Below are positions 18,737-28,134 of a stretch of 64,000 bases of DNA, one piece after another. This stretch comes from Bacteroidales bacterium (GTDB lineage: Bacteria > Bacteroidota > Bacteroidia > Bacteroidales > WCHB1-69): NCBI GenBank assembly GCA_024685175.1, contig JAIKWD010000007.1:97100-161099 (forward strand). Reading direction: 5' to 3'. The position numbers were made by a program, and so were the translations under genes. Position 1 is the stretch's first letter; each line of letters opens with the position of its first letter. The notes under the pieces were generated by a model that was given only the letters and a program-made list of their open reading frames with translations, was not told the DNA's origin and ran no database searches.

Positions 18737-19999
18737 ATGCAGTACGAACTCAACAACCTCTACGAACTATACCAACAACATCCGAAAGTCTGCACCGACA
18801 CCCGAAAAATCGTGGCCGACAGTCTGTTTTTCTGTTTAAAAGGGGAAAACTTCGACGGCAACCAATTCGCGTTGCAGGCCTTGGAGCAAGGGGCCGCTTA
18901 CGTGGTCACAGAGAATCAAGACCTGATCGGGAACGCACGCTGCGTTGTGACGGATAATGCACTCAAGGCCCTTCAGGACTTGGCCTCGTTCTACCGCGAG
19001 CAATTGCACATTCCCATCATCGGCATCACGGGGACAAACGGCAAGACGACCACCAAGGAACTCATTGCCAGCGTTTTGTCGCAGAAATTCCGAATCACCT
19101 ATACGCAAGGCAACCTCAACAACCACATTGGCGTCCCGCTCACCTTGCTTTCCATCAAGAGCGACGACCAACTGGCCATTGTGGAGATGGGGGCCAATCA
19201 TCCCGGCGAGATAGAATTTCTATGCCATATCGCGCGACCCACCCACGGACTCATTACCAATGTGGGGAAAGCCCATATTGAAGGATTCGGATCGGAAGAG
19301 GAGATTGTACACACCAAAAAGGCACTCTACCGTTCCGTTATCCGCGATGGCGGCACGTTGTTTGTCAACACCAACGACCAAAAACTCCGCAAAGGATTGG
19401 ATTACAGCAATGTATTCTATTACGCCGAAGGTGGGGAAGACAACATCGTGAGTATGTCACCCTATTTACGTATCCGTGTTGCAAAGCAAGAGGTGGACAC
19501 GCATCTCACGGGAGCGTACAACATCTACAACTTCCTTGCCGCCGAGGCAGTGGGGCACTTTTTTGGCGTAACGGATGCCAAAATCGCCGAAGCGTTGGGC
19601 AACTACACGCCCTCCAACCATCGGTCCCAGATTAACCGTATCGGCAGCAACACCATCATCTCCGATTACTACAACGCCAACCCGACCAGTATGGAGGCGG
19701 CCGTCCGCAACCTCGCCAAACTGGACCATCCCAACAAAAAAGCCATATTGGGCGATATGCGCGAATTAGGTCCAATCAGCAAAGACGAGCACGCCCGTAT
19801 CATCCAATTGTGCCAAGAGTTGCATATAGATGCCATATACGTGGGCGCGGAATTCGGGGCGCACCATCCCGAGCACCGTTTCGCCGACGTGACAGCCCTC
19901 AACGCCTATCTACAAGAACATCCTATCGAGAACGCTATGATCCTGGTCAAGGGATCCAACAGCATACACTTGGACAAACTTACCGCCATTCTGCAATGA
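18737..19999 (+). CDS. murF: UDP-N-acetylmuramoyl-tripeptide--D-alanyl-D-alanine ligase
   Basis: IPIIGITGTNGKTTTKELIASVLSQKF...LAIVEMGANHPGEIEFLCHIARPTHGLITNVGKAHIEGFGS. Confidence 0.93.
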   Translation: MQYELNNLYELYQQHPKVCTDTRKIVADSLFFCLKGENFDGNQFALQALEQGAAYVVTENQDLIGNARCVVTDNALKALQDLASFYREQLHIPIIGITGTNGKTTTKELIASVLSQKFRITYTQGNLNNHIGVPLTLLSIKSDDQLAIVEMGANHPGEIEFLCHIARPTHGLITNVGKAHIEGFGSEEEIVHTKKALYRSVIRDGGTLFVNTNDQKLRKGLDYSNVFYYAEGGEDNIVSMSPYLRIRVAKQEVDTHLTGAYNIYNFLAAEAVGHFFGVTDAKIAEALGNYTPSNHRSQINRIGSNTIISDYYNANPTSMEAAVRNLAKLDHPNKKAILGDMRELGPISKDEHARIIQLCQELHIDAIYVGAEFGAHHPEHRFADVTALNAYLQEHPIENAMILVKGSNSIHLDKLTAILQ

Positions 20000-21060
20000 C
20001 ATCGGAGTATCGCACGGGCATAGGCGTCATGTCGGGTACGTCACTGGACGGCCTGGACTTGGCTTGGTGCACGTTTACAGAAGAAAACGGACGATGGCGG
20101 TATCAGATAGAGCGGGCAGTCACAGTGCCCTATGACGTTGCGTTCAGGAAGAAGTTGGCGCTTGCCACGGAGATGTCCGCATTGGCGTACGCGCAATTGG
20201 ACATTGCCCTGGGCACATTCATCGCCGACAGAATCAACGAATGGATTCAGGGCGACGGAAAGCCCGATTTCATCGCCTCGCACGGGCACACCGTGTTCCA
20301 CCAACCCGCAGAGGGTCTCACCACACAGATCGGCAGCGGCGCGGTCATTGCCGCGCGCACGGGCATTGTCACGGTCTGCGACTTCCGCACCGGCGACGTG
20401 GCCTTGGGCGGACAGGGCGCGCCTTTGGTGCCCATCGGCGACGAGTTGCTCTTCGGCCAATATGACGCGTGCCTTAATCTCGGCGGCTTTTGCAATATCT
20501 CGTTTCGTCAAGGCGGGCAGCGCGTGGCCTTTGACATCGCCCCGTGCAATATGGCCCTGAACTTTCTGGCACAACGTCTTGGCTTCCCGTACGATCACGA
20601 AGGACATATAGCAAACACTGGAAGTATCGTAACCGAGATGTTGAACGAGCTAAACACCTTGGACTACTATCAACACTCATACCCAAAATCGCTTGGAAAA
20701 GAGTGGTTTGAAGGTGAGTTCCTGCCTATAATTGAGAAGCACCTTACTCCTGACAACACTCCTGACTGTTTGCGTACCATCGTCGAACATATCGCCATAC
20801 AAGTAAGCGCCGCCGCGCCTTCCGGCAATGCTTCCCTGATGGTCTCCGGCGGCGGCGCACTCAACAACTTCCTTCTTGAACGCATCCGAGGCCTATGGCC
20901 TGGAAATGTCATTATTCCCGATGCACTCACCATAGAATACAAGGAAGCCCTTATTTTCGCCTTCCTTGGAATGCTTCGCTTGCAGGGGAAAGCCAACTGT
21001 CTGGCAAGCGTAACTGGCGCTAAAAGAGACAACTGCGGCGGTGCTGTATATTTTTTTTAA
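19996..21060 (+). CDS. anmK: Anhydro-N-acetylmuramic acid kinase
   Basis: TGIGVMSGTSLDGLDLAWCTF...ASHGHTVFHQPAEGLTTQIGSGAVIAA; ATGA overlap with murF stop. Confidence 0.93.
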   Translation: MTSEYRTGIGVMSGTSLDGLDLAWCTFTEENGRWRYQIERAVTVPYDVAFRKKLALATEMSALAYAQLDIALGTFIADRINEWIQGDGKPDFIASHGHTVFHQPAEGLTTQIGSGAVIAARTGIVTVCDFRTGDVALGGQGAPLVPIGDELLFGQYDACLNLGGFCNISFRQGGQRVAFDIAPCNMALNFLAQRLGFPYDHEGHIANTGSIVTEMLNELNTLDYYQHSYPKSLGKEWFEGEFLPIIEKHLTPDNTPDCLRTIVEHIAIQVSAAAPSGNASLMVSGGGALNNFLLERIRGLWPGNVIIPDALTIEYKEALIFAFLGMLRLQGKANCLASVTGAKRDNCGGAVYFF

Positions 21061-21123
21061 AAAAAAATCCAACCATATAATTTTTTTTCCCAAAAAAACG
21101 TTGTTCTTATAACATAAAAATGC

Positions 21124-21132
21124 TACTTTTGC
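21124..21132 (+). promoter_or_regulatory. -7 element for tonB
   Basis: TACTTTTGC ~45 bp upstream of start. Confidence 0.5.
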
Positions 21133-21176
21133 AGTGCATTTTATAACATACGCATAACCTCTAAAAAAGTCATATT

Positions 21177-21863
21177 ATGATTACCAAGAAAACCGACAGA
21201 GGAAACCTTGATAATAAGAGAACACTCTTTCTCTTATTGGGTTTCGTAGTTGTTTTGGGCTTGGTGTACGCAGGGTTTGAATTGTTCGCCAATGAAGAAA
21301 AGGCTGCTGCGTTCCAAATGCCCGACGATGATTTCATCGAAGTGAAAGATGAAGATGTCATCGCTACCGACCAGACCCCTCCCCCACCACCAGAGCCCGT
21401 GCAACAACAACAAGCTGTTGTGCTGAACATTGTGGAGGACAACATTAAGGTCAGCACGGACTTCGACTTCAGTCAGGATGTGTTTCAAGATGACGCTATC
21501 GCTGAAATTGAAGAAGAAGTTGAGGTCGTAGAAGAAGAAACCGACGCCACTCCTCCGGTATATTTCACCGAGGAAATGCCTGAGTTCCCTGGCGGTATGG
21601 AGGCACTCAACTCCTTCCTTACGAAGGAAATCCAATATCCTGAGGTGGCCCGTAACAACGGCATCACCGGAACGGTATTGGTTGAGTTCGTGGTAGAAAG
21701 AGACGGCCGTGTTAGTAACGCCAAAGTCAAAGTCCCGTTGTATCCCGACTGCGACAAGGAGGCTGTTCGTGGTATCATGGCCATGCCGAAATGGAAACCC
21801 GGCAAGAACATGGGTAAGCCTGTTCGCTGTTTCTATCAAGTTCCTGTCACTTTCAGAATGTAA
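21177..21863 (+). CDS. tonB: Energy transducer TonB family protein
   Basis: N-terminal TM, PPPPEPVQQQQ, C-terminal MEALNSFLTKEIQYPEVARNNGITGTVLVEFVVERDGRVSNAKV. Confidence 0.92.
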   Translation: MITKKTDRGNLDNKRTLFLLLGFVVVLGLVYAGFELFANEEKAAAFQMPDDDFIEVKDEDVIATDQTPPPPPEPVQQQQAVVLNIVEDNIKVSTDFDFSQDVFQDDAIAEIEEEVEVVEEETDATPPVYFTEEMPEFPGGMEALNSFLTKEIQYPEVARNNGITGTVLVEFVVERDGRVSNAKVKVPLYPDCDKEAVRGIMAMPKWKPGKNMGKPVRCFYQVPVTFRM

Positions 21864-21887
21864 TTACACTCTGGAAAGACTACTACA

Positions 21888-21918
21888 AAGAGGATGACCT
21901 ATCGGGGTCATCCTCTTT
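21888..21918 (+). terminator. Intrinsic terminator after tonB
   Basis: AGAGGATGACC-TATCGG-GGTCATCCTCTTTTT. Confidence 0.85.
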
Positions 21919-21938
21919 TTGTTCTAACCTATAACACC

Positions 21939-22496
21939 ATGACCGACACTGAACATATTGCCATTCGTTCCGCCACAATTGGAGACGCTCTGCTCGTGGC
22001 CCGCACCGTGCTGCGGGCTGTTGATGTACCCCATCCCGACGAGAAGGGGTTGGCAAAACTCGCCGAGCTGTGCCGCCAACCCAATGTGCTCTATAGTTGG
22101 TCCAACAGCGATGTAGCACTGTTTGATGGTGTACCCGTCGGAGCTATCACGGCCTATAACGGAGCCGACTACCCACGACTTCGTGCCAACACTTTTCCCA
22201 TATTACAGGCCATTACGGGTTATGACTTCAATTCTTTGGACCAGGAAACGACCGAAGGTGAATACTACATTGACTCCGTGGCCGTAGACCCAGAGCACCG
22301 ACATAAGGGCGTCGGCACGGCGCTTCTAAGCCATGCCATAGCTAAAGCCAAAGTCTTGGGTGCACCTTTGGTCACACTCGTTGTGGACCCTGACAATCCA
22401 TCGGCAATGAGTCTATACCAATCGCTCGGATTCGAACCCATTGGTAGAATCAGGTTGTTTACAGAATATGTGAAATTGGGGTGTCGCCTGACTTAA
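21939..22496 (+). CDS. GNAT family N-acetyltransferase
   Basis: IRSATIGDALLVARTVLRAV...IDSVAVDPEHRHKGVGTALLSHAIAKAK; start set after terminator (ORF track start at 21894 lies in the hairpin). Confidence 0.87.
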   Translation: MTDTEHIAIRSATIGDALLVARTVLRAVDVPHPDEKGLAKLAELCRQPNVLYSWSNSDVALFDGVPVGAITAYNGADYPRLRANTFPILQAITGYDFNSLDQETTEGEYYIDSVAVDPEHRHKGVGTALLSHAIAKAKVLGAPLVTLVVDPDNPSAMSLYQSLGFEPIGRIRLFTEYVKLGCRLT

Positions 22497-23222
22497 CTAG
22501 TGGATTTCAAACACATCCCAGCCGTTGGCTTTCAATATGGCTTGTGCCGTTTGGTTTTGCATTATGTTGCCACCATATTCGTTAAAGTTGAAAAGATTTG
22601 GCGACTCAAACCATTTATTGATGTTCATATCGATAACAAAGTCCGTAATCAGATTCTTCGAAATCTCCCGGTTGGCAAGGGGCAAGGTGACGACAAACGA
22701 ATTATCCGCCTGATAGTTGCCAGTATGGAGATTAAAAGGCTTCATTTGTCCATTAGGATCTTTCCACTTACCATTGATCATCAAGAAGTGATAACCGCCA
22801 CCTAGGGAAGCTGGCCAGCTCATGCTATTTTCAGGAGAGTTCGGAAAGGTACCCGTCTTGTTAAGTTCCGGTGTCAAGCCAAAGACAAAAGAGATGGAAG
22901 TATAGACACCCGCCGGAATGTCGTCTGTAGGCGTCCATACCAATGTACGCGGCACGTCGAAATCGACATAATGTGCACCCGTATCAGACTTGATGGTATA
23001 TTGCTCGCCTTTGGCATTGGTTAACACCACGTTGGAGATGAAATACTGTGCATCGGAGATTTCGTATCGATTGCCAGCGGCATTTTGGTACATCATCGTA
23101 TCCAATTCAAGTTTTTTGCCGTCAACAGAGAAAGTAAAATGGAAACGGGCTTGGCCAGAAGGCTTATGACAGCCAGTCACAAACAAAGCCAGCAGAACTA
23201 TTAGAAAATACCTACCATTCAT
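22497..23222 (-). CDS. MbnP family lipoprotein
   Basis: Lipobox VTGC; HFTFSVDGKKLELDTMMYQNAAGNRYEISDAQYFISNVVL...GGGYHFLMINGKWKD. Confidence 0.8.
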   Translation of the reverse strand: MNGRYFLIVLLALFVTGCHKPSGQARFHFTFSVDGKKLELDTMMYQNAAGNRYEISDAQYFISNVVLTNAKGEQYTIKSDTGAHYVDFDVPRTLVWTPTDDIPAGVYTSISFVFGLTPELNKTGTFPNSPENSMSWPASLGGGYHFLMINGKWKDPNGQMKPFNLHTGNYQADNSFVVTLPLANREISKNLITDFVIDMNINKWFESPNLFNFNEYGGNIMQNQTAQAILKANGWDVFEIH

Positions 23223-23763
23223 CTTCGAACACCTCCTCAGGCTCCATGCCTTCTTCTAGATTCTCAATTAACTTCACAATCTGTTCGTTTATTTGGTTAA
23301 GCCATTCGTATTGGGACGGGGACCAATATGGGCTTTCCGACTTGAACCAATTCTCGATGGGAGCTGCCGACGCGGCTTTCTCGTTGAAGTTCGTTATCGT
23401 ATAACGATAGCGTCCCTCACGACACTGCAATTTCAAATTGTAATAGACGATATTCTTCTGCATCTTCGTGCCGTCTTTCAGCGTAGAAAAGATTCTAACG
23501 CTGGAGCGTAAGTCCAGCGTATAATTCTCGGCATCGGCTTTTTTTATCACCTCATCCGTGTTTTTGTAGTATTTCTTCACCCATTTCAAGGCTCTTTCGT
23601 AAAGCACTTTCGGAGAACCTTCCTCCTTCACCACCTCTTGGTATGTAACAAGATTAGTTCTTTCGTCGATGGGGAGATCAGGCACTGGCAGCTGATCCGG
23701 CTTCTGGGCATAAGCCCCGACCGCCAGAGCTATCAGGGACAAAACAAAAGCGATTTTTTTCAT
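23212..23763 (-). CDS. DUF4468 domain-containing exported protein
   Basis: Signal peptide; VVKEEGSPKVLYERALKWVKKYYKNTDEVIKKADAENYTL...YYNLKLQCREGRYRYTITNF. Confidence 0.75.
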   Translation of the reverse strand: MKKIAFVLSLIALAVGAYAQKPDQLPVPDLPIDERTNLVTYQEVVKEEGSPKVLYERALKWVKKYYKNTDEVIKKADAENYTLDLRSSVRIFSTLKDGTKMQKNIVYYNLKLQCREGRYRYTITNFNEKAASAAPIENWFKSESPYWSPSQYEWLNQINEQIVKLIENLEEGMEPEEVFEDEW

Positions 23764-23767
23764 TGTC

Positions 23768-24256
23768 TTACTTGCGTATTAAGGTTTGAAAATAGAGATC
23801 GTACGGGTTTTTCTCGTCTTTAGGTACGAATATGTTATCTGTCAACGTCCATTCATCTTCGTTTATTGCCGGAAAATAAACGTCGGCAACAAATTCAGAG
23901 ACAATTCGGGTGAGATAAAGTTTATCGGCGTAGGGCAAAAAAAGTCTATACATCGTAGCGCCACCCATCACGAAGGCCTCTTCTTCCTCCTTCACCGAGT
24001 TAAGGGCGGCAGGGATGGAGTGCACCGTTTCGCAGTCGGGGAATTCTGTATCTTCGAGAGTGATGACAATATTACGGCGGTTGGGCAGGGGTTTCTTCGG
24101 AAGCGACTCCCACGTGCGATCGCCCATCAGGACGGGATGGCCGGAGGTGATCTCCTTGAAATGGCGGAGGTCGACGGGGAGGTGGCACAAGAGCTGGTTT
24201 TTATAGCCCAACTCCATATTGAGGCCCACAGCGGCAATCATGCTGATATTATTCAT
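23768..24256 (-). CDS. folA: Dihydrofolate reductase
   Basis: ISMIAAVGLNMELGYKNQLLCHLPVDLRHFKEITSGHPVLMGDRTWESLPKKPLPNRRNIVIT. Confidence 0.94.
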   Translation of the reverse strand: MNNISMIAAVGLNMELGYKNQLLCHLPVDLRHFKEITSGHPVLMGDRTWESLPKKPLPNRRNIVITLEDTEFPDCETVHSIPAALNSVKEEEEAFVMGGATMYRLFLPYADKLYLTRIVSEFVADVYFPAINEDEWTLTDNIFVPKDEKNPYDLYFQTLIRK

Positions 24257-24283
24257 AGGTATGGTTTTGATTATAAGATGGTT

Positions 24284-24889
24284 TTATGAATTCAAGATTT
24301 TATCGATAACCTCAAGTACATTATCAATTTTGTCCTCGAAACAAAGTTCGGCATTGATAACATGAAGTACGGGGTGGCCTTTCCAAGCATCTATGAGATT
24401 GTCGTCCACAACCCGGGCTAGTTCGAGTGATTCGGAACGGCAGGTGTTGTTTTCACGAGTATAGAACTGTTCGGCACCCTTAGCAGCCGTGCAGATATGG
24501 AGCACAGCCTCGTAGCGATCGTCACGAAGCTCTTTGGCTGTCATTCCCACGGAATCCATCACTCGACTCCAAGTGTTGGAATCCATGTAGGCTGCCGTAT
24601 CCATCGTCCCTCGGTCGCAGATAATCAACGCATGTTTCCCGCAGGCTTCAGCAATCCGCTTCATGCAATCCTCCATGACAATTTGGAATTTAAGCTTGTT
24701 GGATTCCGTGACAAAAGAGAGTTCGGGATCCTTTGTCAGAAAATCAGCTCCTGCTTGGATAAACATGGTGGCCGACTCGGGCAGGGAGTACACGGCATAG
24801 CCCAGATTGGTGTATTTGCTCTGTATTCGTTTCAATATCGTGGACTTTCCGGCACAAGGGCCGCCTGTCAAAACAATTCGTGTAATCAT
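24284..24889 (-). CDS. AAA_28/TTD14-like ATP-binding protein
   Basis: MITRIVLTGGPCAGKSTILKRIQ...YSLPESATMFIQAGADF...CDRGTMDTAAYMD; start moved to MITRIV, with GGGGGA upstream. Confidence 0.78.
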   Translation of the reverse strand: MITRIVLTGGPCAGKSTILKRIQSKYTNLGYAVYSLPESATMFIQAGADFLTKDPELSFVTESNKLKFQIVMEDCMKRIAEACGKHALIICDRGTMDTAAYMDSNTWSRVMDSVGMTAKELRDDRYEAVLHICTAAKGAEQFYTRENNTCRSESLELARVVDDNLIDAWKGHPVLHVINAELCFEDKIDNVLEVIDKILNS

Positions 24890-25001
24890 TAAAATTTCCC
24901 CCGTAAAAAATGTGGTTTGAAGCTGAAAAAAGGATGGAGCAAAAGTACACAATATTTCAAAACGGGGACATAGAAGGAATACTATCATGCCGCTTTTTTT
25001 G

Positions 25002-25010
25002 TACTTTTGC
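25002..25010 (+). promoter_or_regulatory. -7 element for smpB
   Basis: TTTTTTTGTACTTTTGC 15 bp upstream of ATG. Confidence 0.55.
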
Positions 25011-25024
25011 GGCCTAACGAAACT

Positions 25025-25486
25025 ATGGCAAAGAACACGAATCCTTCTCAAATTGCAATCAAGAACAGGAAAGCTGAGTATCAGTACTTCCTGCTCACCT
25101 CATATACGGCCGGCATCGTGCTGACAGGGACCGAGATCAAATCCATCCGCGCGGGCAAGGCCAACATCACCGATGCCTATTGTTCCTTCATCAATGGCGA
25201 GTTGTGGGTCCACAACATGCATGTGAGCGAGTACGCGAACGGCAGCTACAACAACCATTTGCCCAAACGAGACCGTAAACTCTTACTCAACAAGAAAGAG
25301 TTGCGCAAGCTCATGAGCAAGCTCAACGAACGGGGTTTCACAATTATTCCCACTCTGTTATGGATCAACGAGAACGGATACGCCAAGCTTGACATCTCTT
25401 TGGCCAAAGGTAAAAAGCTGTACGACAAACGTGAGAGTATCAAAGAGAAGGACGAACGGCGCAGAAAACTACAGGAGGACGAATAA
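25025..25486 (+). CDS. smpB: SsrA-binding protein
   Basis: [57 protein letters not shown]. Confidence 0.95.
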   Translation: MAKNTNPSQIAIKNRKAEYQYFLLTSYTAGIVLTGTEIKSIRAGKANITDAYCSFINGELWVHNMHVSEYANGSYNNHLPKRDRKLLLNKKELRKLMSKLNERGFTIIPTLLWINENGYAKLDISLAKGKKLYDKRESIKEKDERRRKLQEDE

Positions 25487-25863
25487 TGGAACACGATTTA
25501 GTTGACGACAAAAACTTCATGCCTTTGCCGGAATCCTTCAACTCGAAGGAAAAACTGTATTACAGCATGGGCGAGACCTGCGAACTCTTCCAATTACCCG
25601 CCTCTACATTGCGGTACTGGGAAAAAGAGTTCGACGTACTCAAGCCAAGAAAGAACAAAAAGGGCGACCGCTTCTTTTCCAAGAATGACATCACGCTCTT
25701 AAGAACCATTTGTTATCTCACCAAAGTGAAGGGCTACACCCTGCAAGGCGCCCGTGAAGCCTTGAAACGCAACTTCATCAACGAGGCAGACAACGCCGCC
25801 ATTGTCTCTTCCCTTCTGGAAATCAAGGAAATGCTGCTGTCAATCAAGCGAACGCTTGATTGA
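25486..25863 (+). CDS. MerR family transcriptional regulator
   Basis: LYYSMGETCELFQLPASTLRYWEKEFDVLKPRKNKKGDRFFSKNDI. Confidence 0.9.
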   Translation: MEHDLVDDKNFMPLPESFNSKEKLYYSMGETCELFQLPASTLRYWEKEFDVLKPRKNKKGDRFFSKNDITLLRTICYLTKVKGYTLQGAREALKRNFINEADNAAIVSSLLEIKEMLLSIKRTLD

Positions 25864-25979
25864 CTACTTTGTTTTCGTCTTTTATTTTATTAAATATTTA
25901 ACAAGATGAAAACGAATAATCAATTGTTGTATCGTGTGGAATAGAATATTTTGTTTTTTGCAAGCTTTCGGTTGACCAA

Positions 25980-26549
25980 TTATTTCAGGAAATCCTGCAA
26001 TGCTTGCATCGCGCGGGCGCGGTGGCTGATGTGGTTTTTCACGTCTTCGCCCATTTCAGCGAAGGTCTGGTCGTAGCCATCAGGCATAAAGACAGGATCG
26101 TAGCCGAAACCGGCGGTGCCACGAGGTTTCTCGATGATTTGGCCGTCGACGCGGCCCTCAAAGAAGTGGGGTTCGCCGTCGAGGATAAGGGCCACGACGG
26201 TCTTGAAGCAGGCCTTGCGGTTGGTCATCCCCTTCATTTCGGCCAGCACCTTGTCGACATTGTCCTGGTAGGTGCAGTGTTCGCCAGCGTAGCGGGCAGA
26301 ATAGACGCCGGGTCGGCCGTCCAGGGCTTCTATTTCCAGCCCTGTATCATCGGCGAAGCAGTTGGTATGATAATGTTCAAACACATACTGTGCTTTCTGG
26401 AGGGCATTGCCGCGCAGAGTGTCGGCAGTCTCCGGGATTTCCGACTCACAACCTATGTCGTGAAGACTTTTCAAATTCCACTTTTCACCCAGTATGCCTC
26501 TGGCTTCGTGGGCTTTATGTTCGTTATGGGTGGCAAAAATTATGTCCAT
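25980..26549 (-). CDS. rdgB: Non-canonical purine NTP pyrophosphatase
   Basis: MDIIFATHNEHKAHEARGILG...FADDTGLEIEALDGRPGVYSARYAG...GFGYDPVFMPDGYDQTFAEM. Confidence 0.94.
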   Translation of the reverse strand: MDIIFATHNEHKAHEARGILGEKWNLKSLHDIGCESEIPETADTLRGNALQKAQYVFEHYHTNCFADDTGLEIEALDGRPGVYSARYAGEHCTYQDNVDKVLAEMKGMTNRKACFKTVVALILDGEPHFFEGRVDGQIIEKPRGTAGFGYDPVFMPDGYDQTFAEMGEDVKNHISHRARAMQALQDFLK

Positions 26550-26617
26550 ACTATAAACTAAAAAAGATGGCATAATTACTTATGTCATCTATGTAAATAA
26601 AAGAACGCGCTTGGTTT

Positions 26618-26806
26618 TTACTGAGCGGCGCCGCTGACTTCGATAGCCTGTTTGCCTCTGTAGTAGCCGCATTCCGGGCACACACGGTGCGTAAGGATGG
26701 GGGCGCCACAATGGCTGCAAGTGGTCAGTTGGGGAGCCGTGATGAAATCGTGGGCTCTTCTCTTATCTCTTCTCATTGCTGAGTGTCTTCTTTTAGGATT
26801 CGGCAT
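26618..26806 (-). CDS. rpmF: 50S ribosomal protein L32
   Basis: MPNPKRRHSAMRRDKRRAHDFITAPQLTTCSHCGAPILTHRVCPECGYYRG. Confidence 0.96.
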   Translation of the reverse strand: MPNPKRRHSAMRRDKRRAHDFITAPQLTTCSHCGAPILTHRVCPECGYYRGKQAIEVSGAAQ

Positions 26807-26827
26807 AATATTTAAATTTTATAGTTT

Positions 26828-27376
26828 TTAATCTAATTTCAAATTCTTCAAAGCGTCCCATCTCGGGTCGGTTTCTTTTTCATGGCTTTCATTTTCAAGC
26901 TCCTCCAATTTGCGCATCACTTCCGGATCGCAAGTGGGATTGCCATTTTCGTCATCCTCATGCACAATGCGGTGCGGCAGGGCCAAAAAAATGGACTCAT
27001 AGACGAAATGGAAGATGTCCAGCTCGTATGTATTCTCATCCATCACCCAGATGTCGTCGTCGTCATCATTTTCACCCTCTTCCACAACCGGAACCAGTTT
27101 GACGATCAAACGCTCATCGAAATCCAGCGGAATGTTAACAGGAAGGAGACAACGATCGCACGGGGCGGTCACTAAACCCTCAAAATGGCAGTTCAACTCC
27201 ACCAATTTGTCAGTTTTTTTCATCTCAACCTGCAAATCGACATCGCCGTCGCGCACATCGGAAATCTCAGCCAATTCAAAGAACTCCTTATTGCATTTTA
27301 TTGAATAACAACAAGTTCCCTCTTCAACTCCGGATAATCTAATCTTAAATTGTTCCTGTAACTCCTTAGTATCCAT
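26828..27376 (-). CDS. DUF177 (YceD-like) protein
   Basis: Upstream of rpmF; EGLVTAPCDRCLLPVNIPLDFDERLIVKL...WVMDENTYELDIFHFVYESIFLALPHRIVHEDDENGNPTCD. Confidence 0.88.
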   Translation of the reverse strand: MDTKELQEQFKIRLSGVEEGTCCYSIKCNKEFFELAEISDVRDGDVDLQVEMKKTDKLVELNCHFEGLVTAPCDRCLLPVNIPLDFDERLIVKLVPVVEEGENDDDDDIWVMDENTYELDIFHFVYESIFLALPHRIVHEDDENGNPTCDPEVMRKLEELENESHEKETDPRWDALKNLKLD

Positions 27377-27395
27377 CGTTCTGAAATTTGGGGCT

Positions 27396-27404
27396 GCAAA
27401 TATA
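27396..27404 (-). promoter_or_regulatory. -7 element for DUF177-rpmF
   Basis: GCAAATATA = TATATTTGC on minus strand. Confidence 0.5.
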
Positions 27405-27496
27405 GTATTTTTTTGATATGAAATTAGCGGGGGAGAAAAAAATAGTGATTAGTCGTTAGTTGTTAGTAATAATTCCTCATTCCTAATTCTAACCCC

Positions 27497-28030
27497 TCAT
27501 CTAAGTACAAAGTACAGAATCACTTCGGCGGCGAGGACACCGAGAAGGCAGTACCAGTGCCAGCGTTTGGCATTGTCGGTATAGACGAAATGCTTGCACA
27601 GGACATAGTTAAGCAAGCCGACCGGAATAGCCATAATGGCCAAGTTAATGTAGTTTATATATTCACTGGCATATCCGAAATGATGGGAGCTCCATTCCAG
27701 CAAGGCAAGACCGCCCACATTAATCAGATAGGTAAACGTAGTGATTGCTACAAAACGGAATATCAAGCGGTTATCTTTATTCTTGAAGACGAGCGCACCG
27801 TATGTCTTGAAATTAAACAGGATGCTGAAAACCGTGGCTACCAGATTAGAGATAAAGTAGGCGTGGTTGATGTGGAAAAGTCGATCGAAAATAAAATAAA
27901 AAACCCAGTTGATAAAAATACCAACGGCCGTGTTCAGAATCGCCGTGAATATAAAGCGAATGAACTGTGGTGTGAATAATCTTTTCAAAAGGTCCTTGAC
28001 TCTTCCCATCTTTTCAAAAAACAGCGGCAA
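27497..28030 (-). CDS. GtrA family protein
   Basis: FIRFIFTAILNTAVGIFINWVFYF...FISNLVATVFSILFNFKTYGALVF. Confidence 0.87.
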   Translation of the reverse strand: MPLFFEKMGRVKDLLKRLFTPQFIRFIFTAILNTAVGIFINWVFYFIFDRLFHINHAYFISNLVATVFSILFNFKTYGALVFKNKDNRLIFRFVAITTFTYLINVGGLALLEWSSHHFGYASEYINYINLAIMAIPVGLLNYVLCKHFVYTDNAKRWHWYCLLGVLAAEVILYFVLR

Positions 28031-28134
28031 AGATACAAAAAAAGCAATTAGCAGTTAGCAGATAGCTATTAGCGCTTTTAGATGTAAGACGTAAGATTTA
28101 GGATGTTAGGGTAAAAACTCTCAAGTCTCAAATC

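Noticed and set aside
21894-21938. Upstream start for the GNAT acetyltransferase (ORF track start)
   Set aside because: This start lies inside the tonB terminator hairpin; MTDTEHIAIRSAT at 21939 is the likely start.
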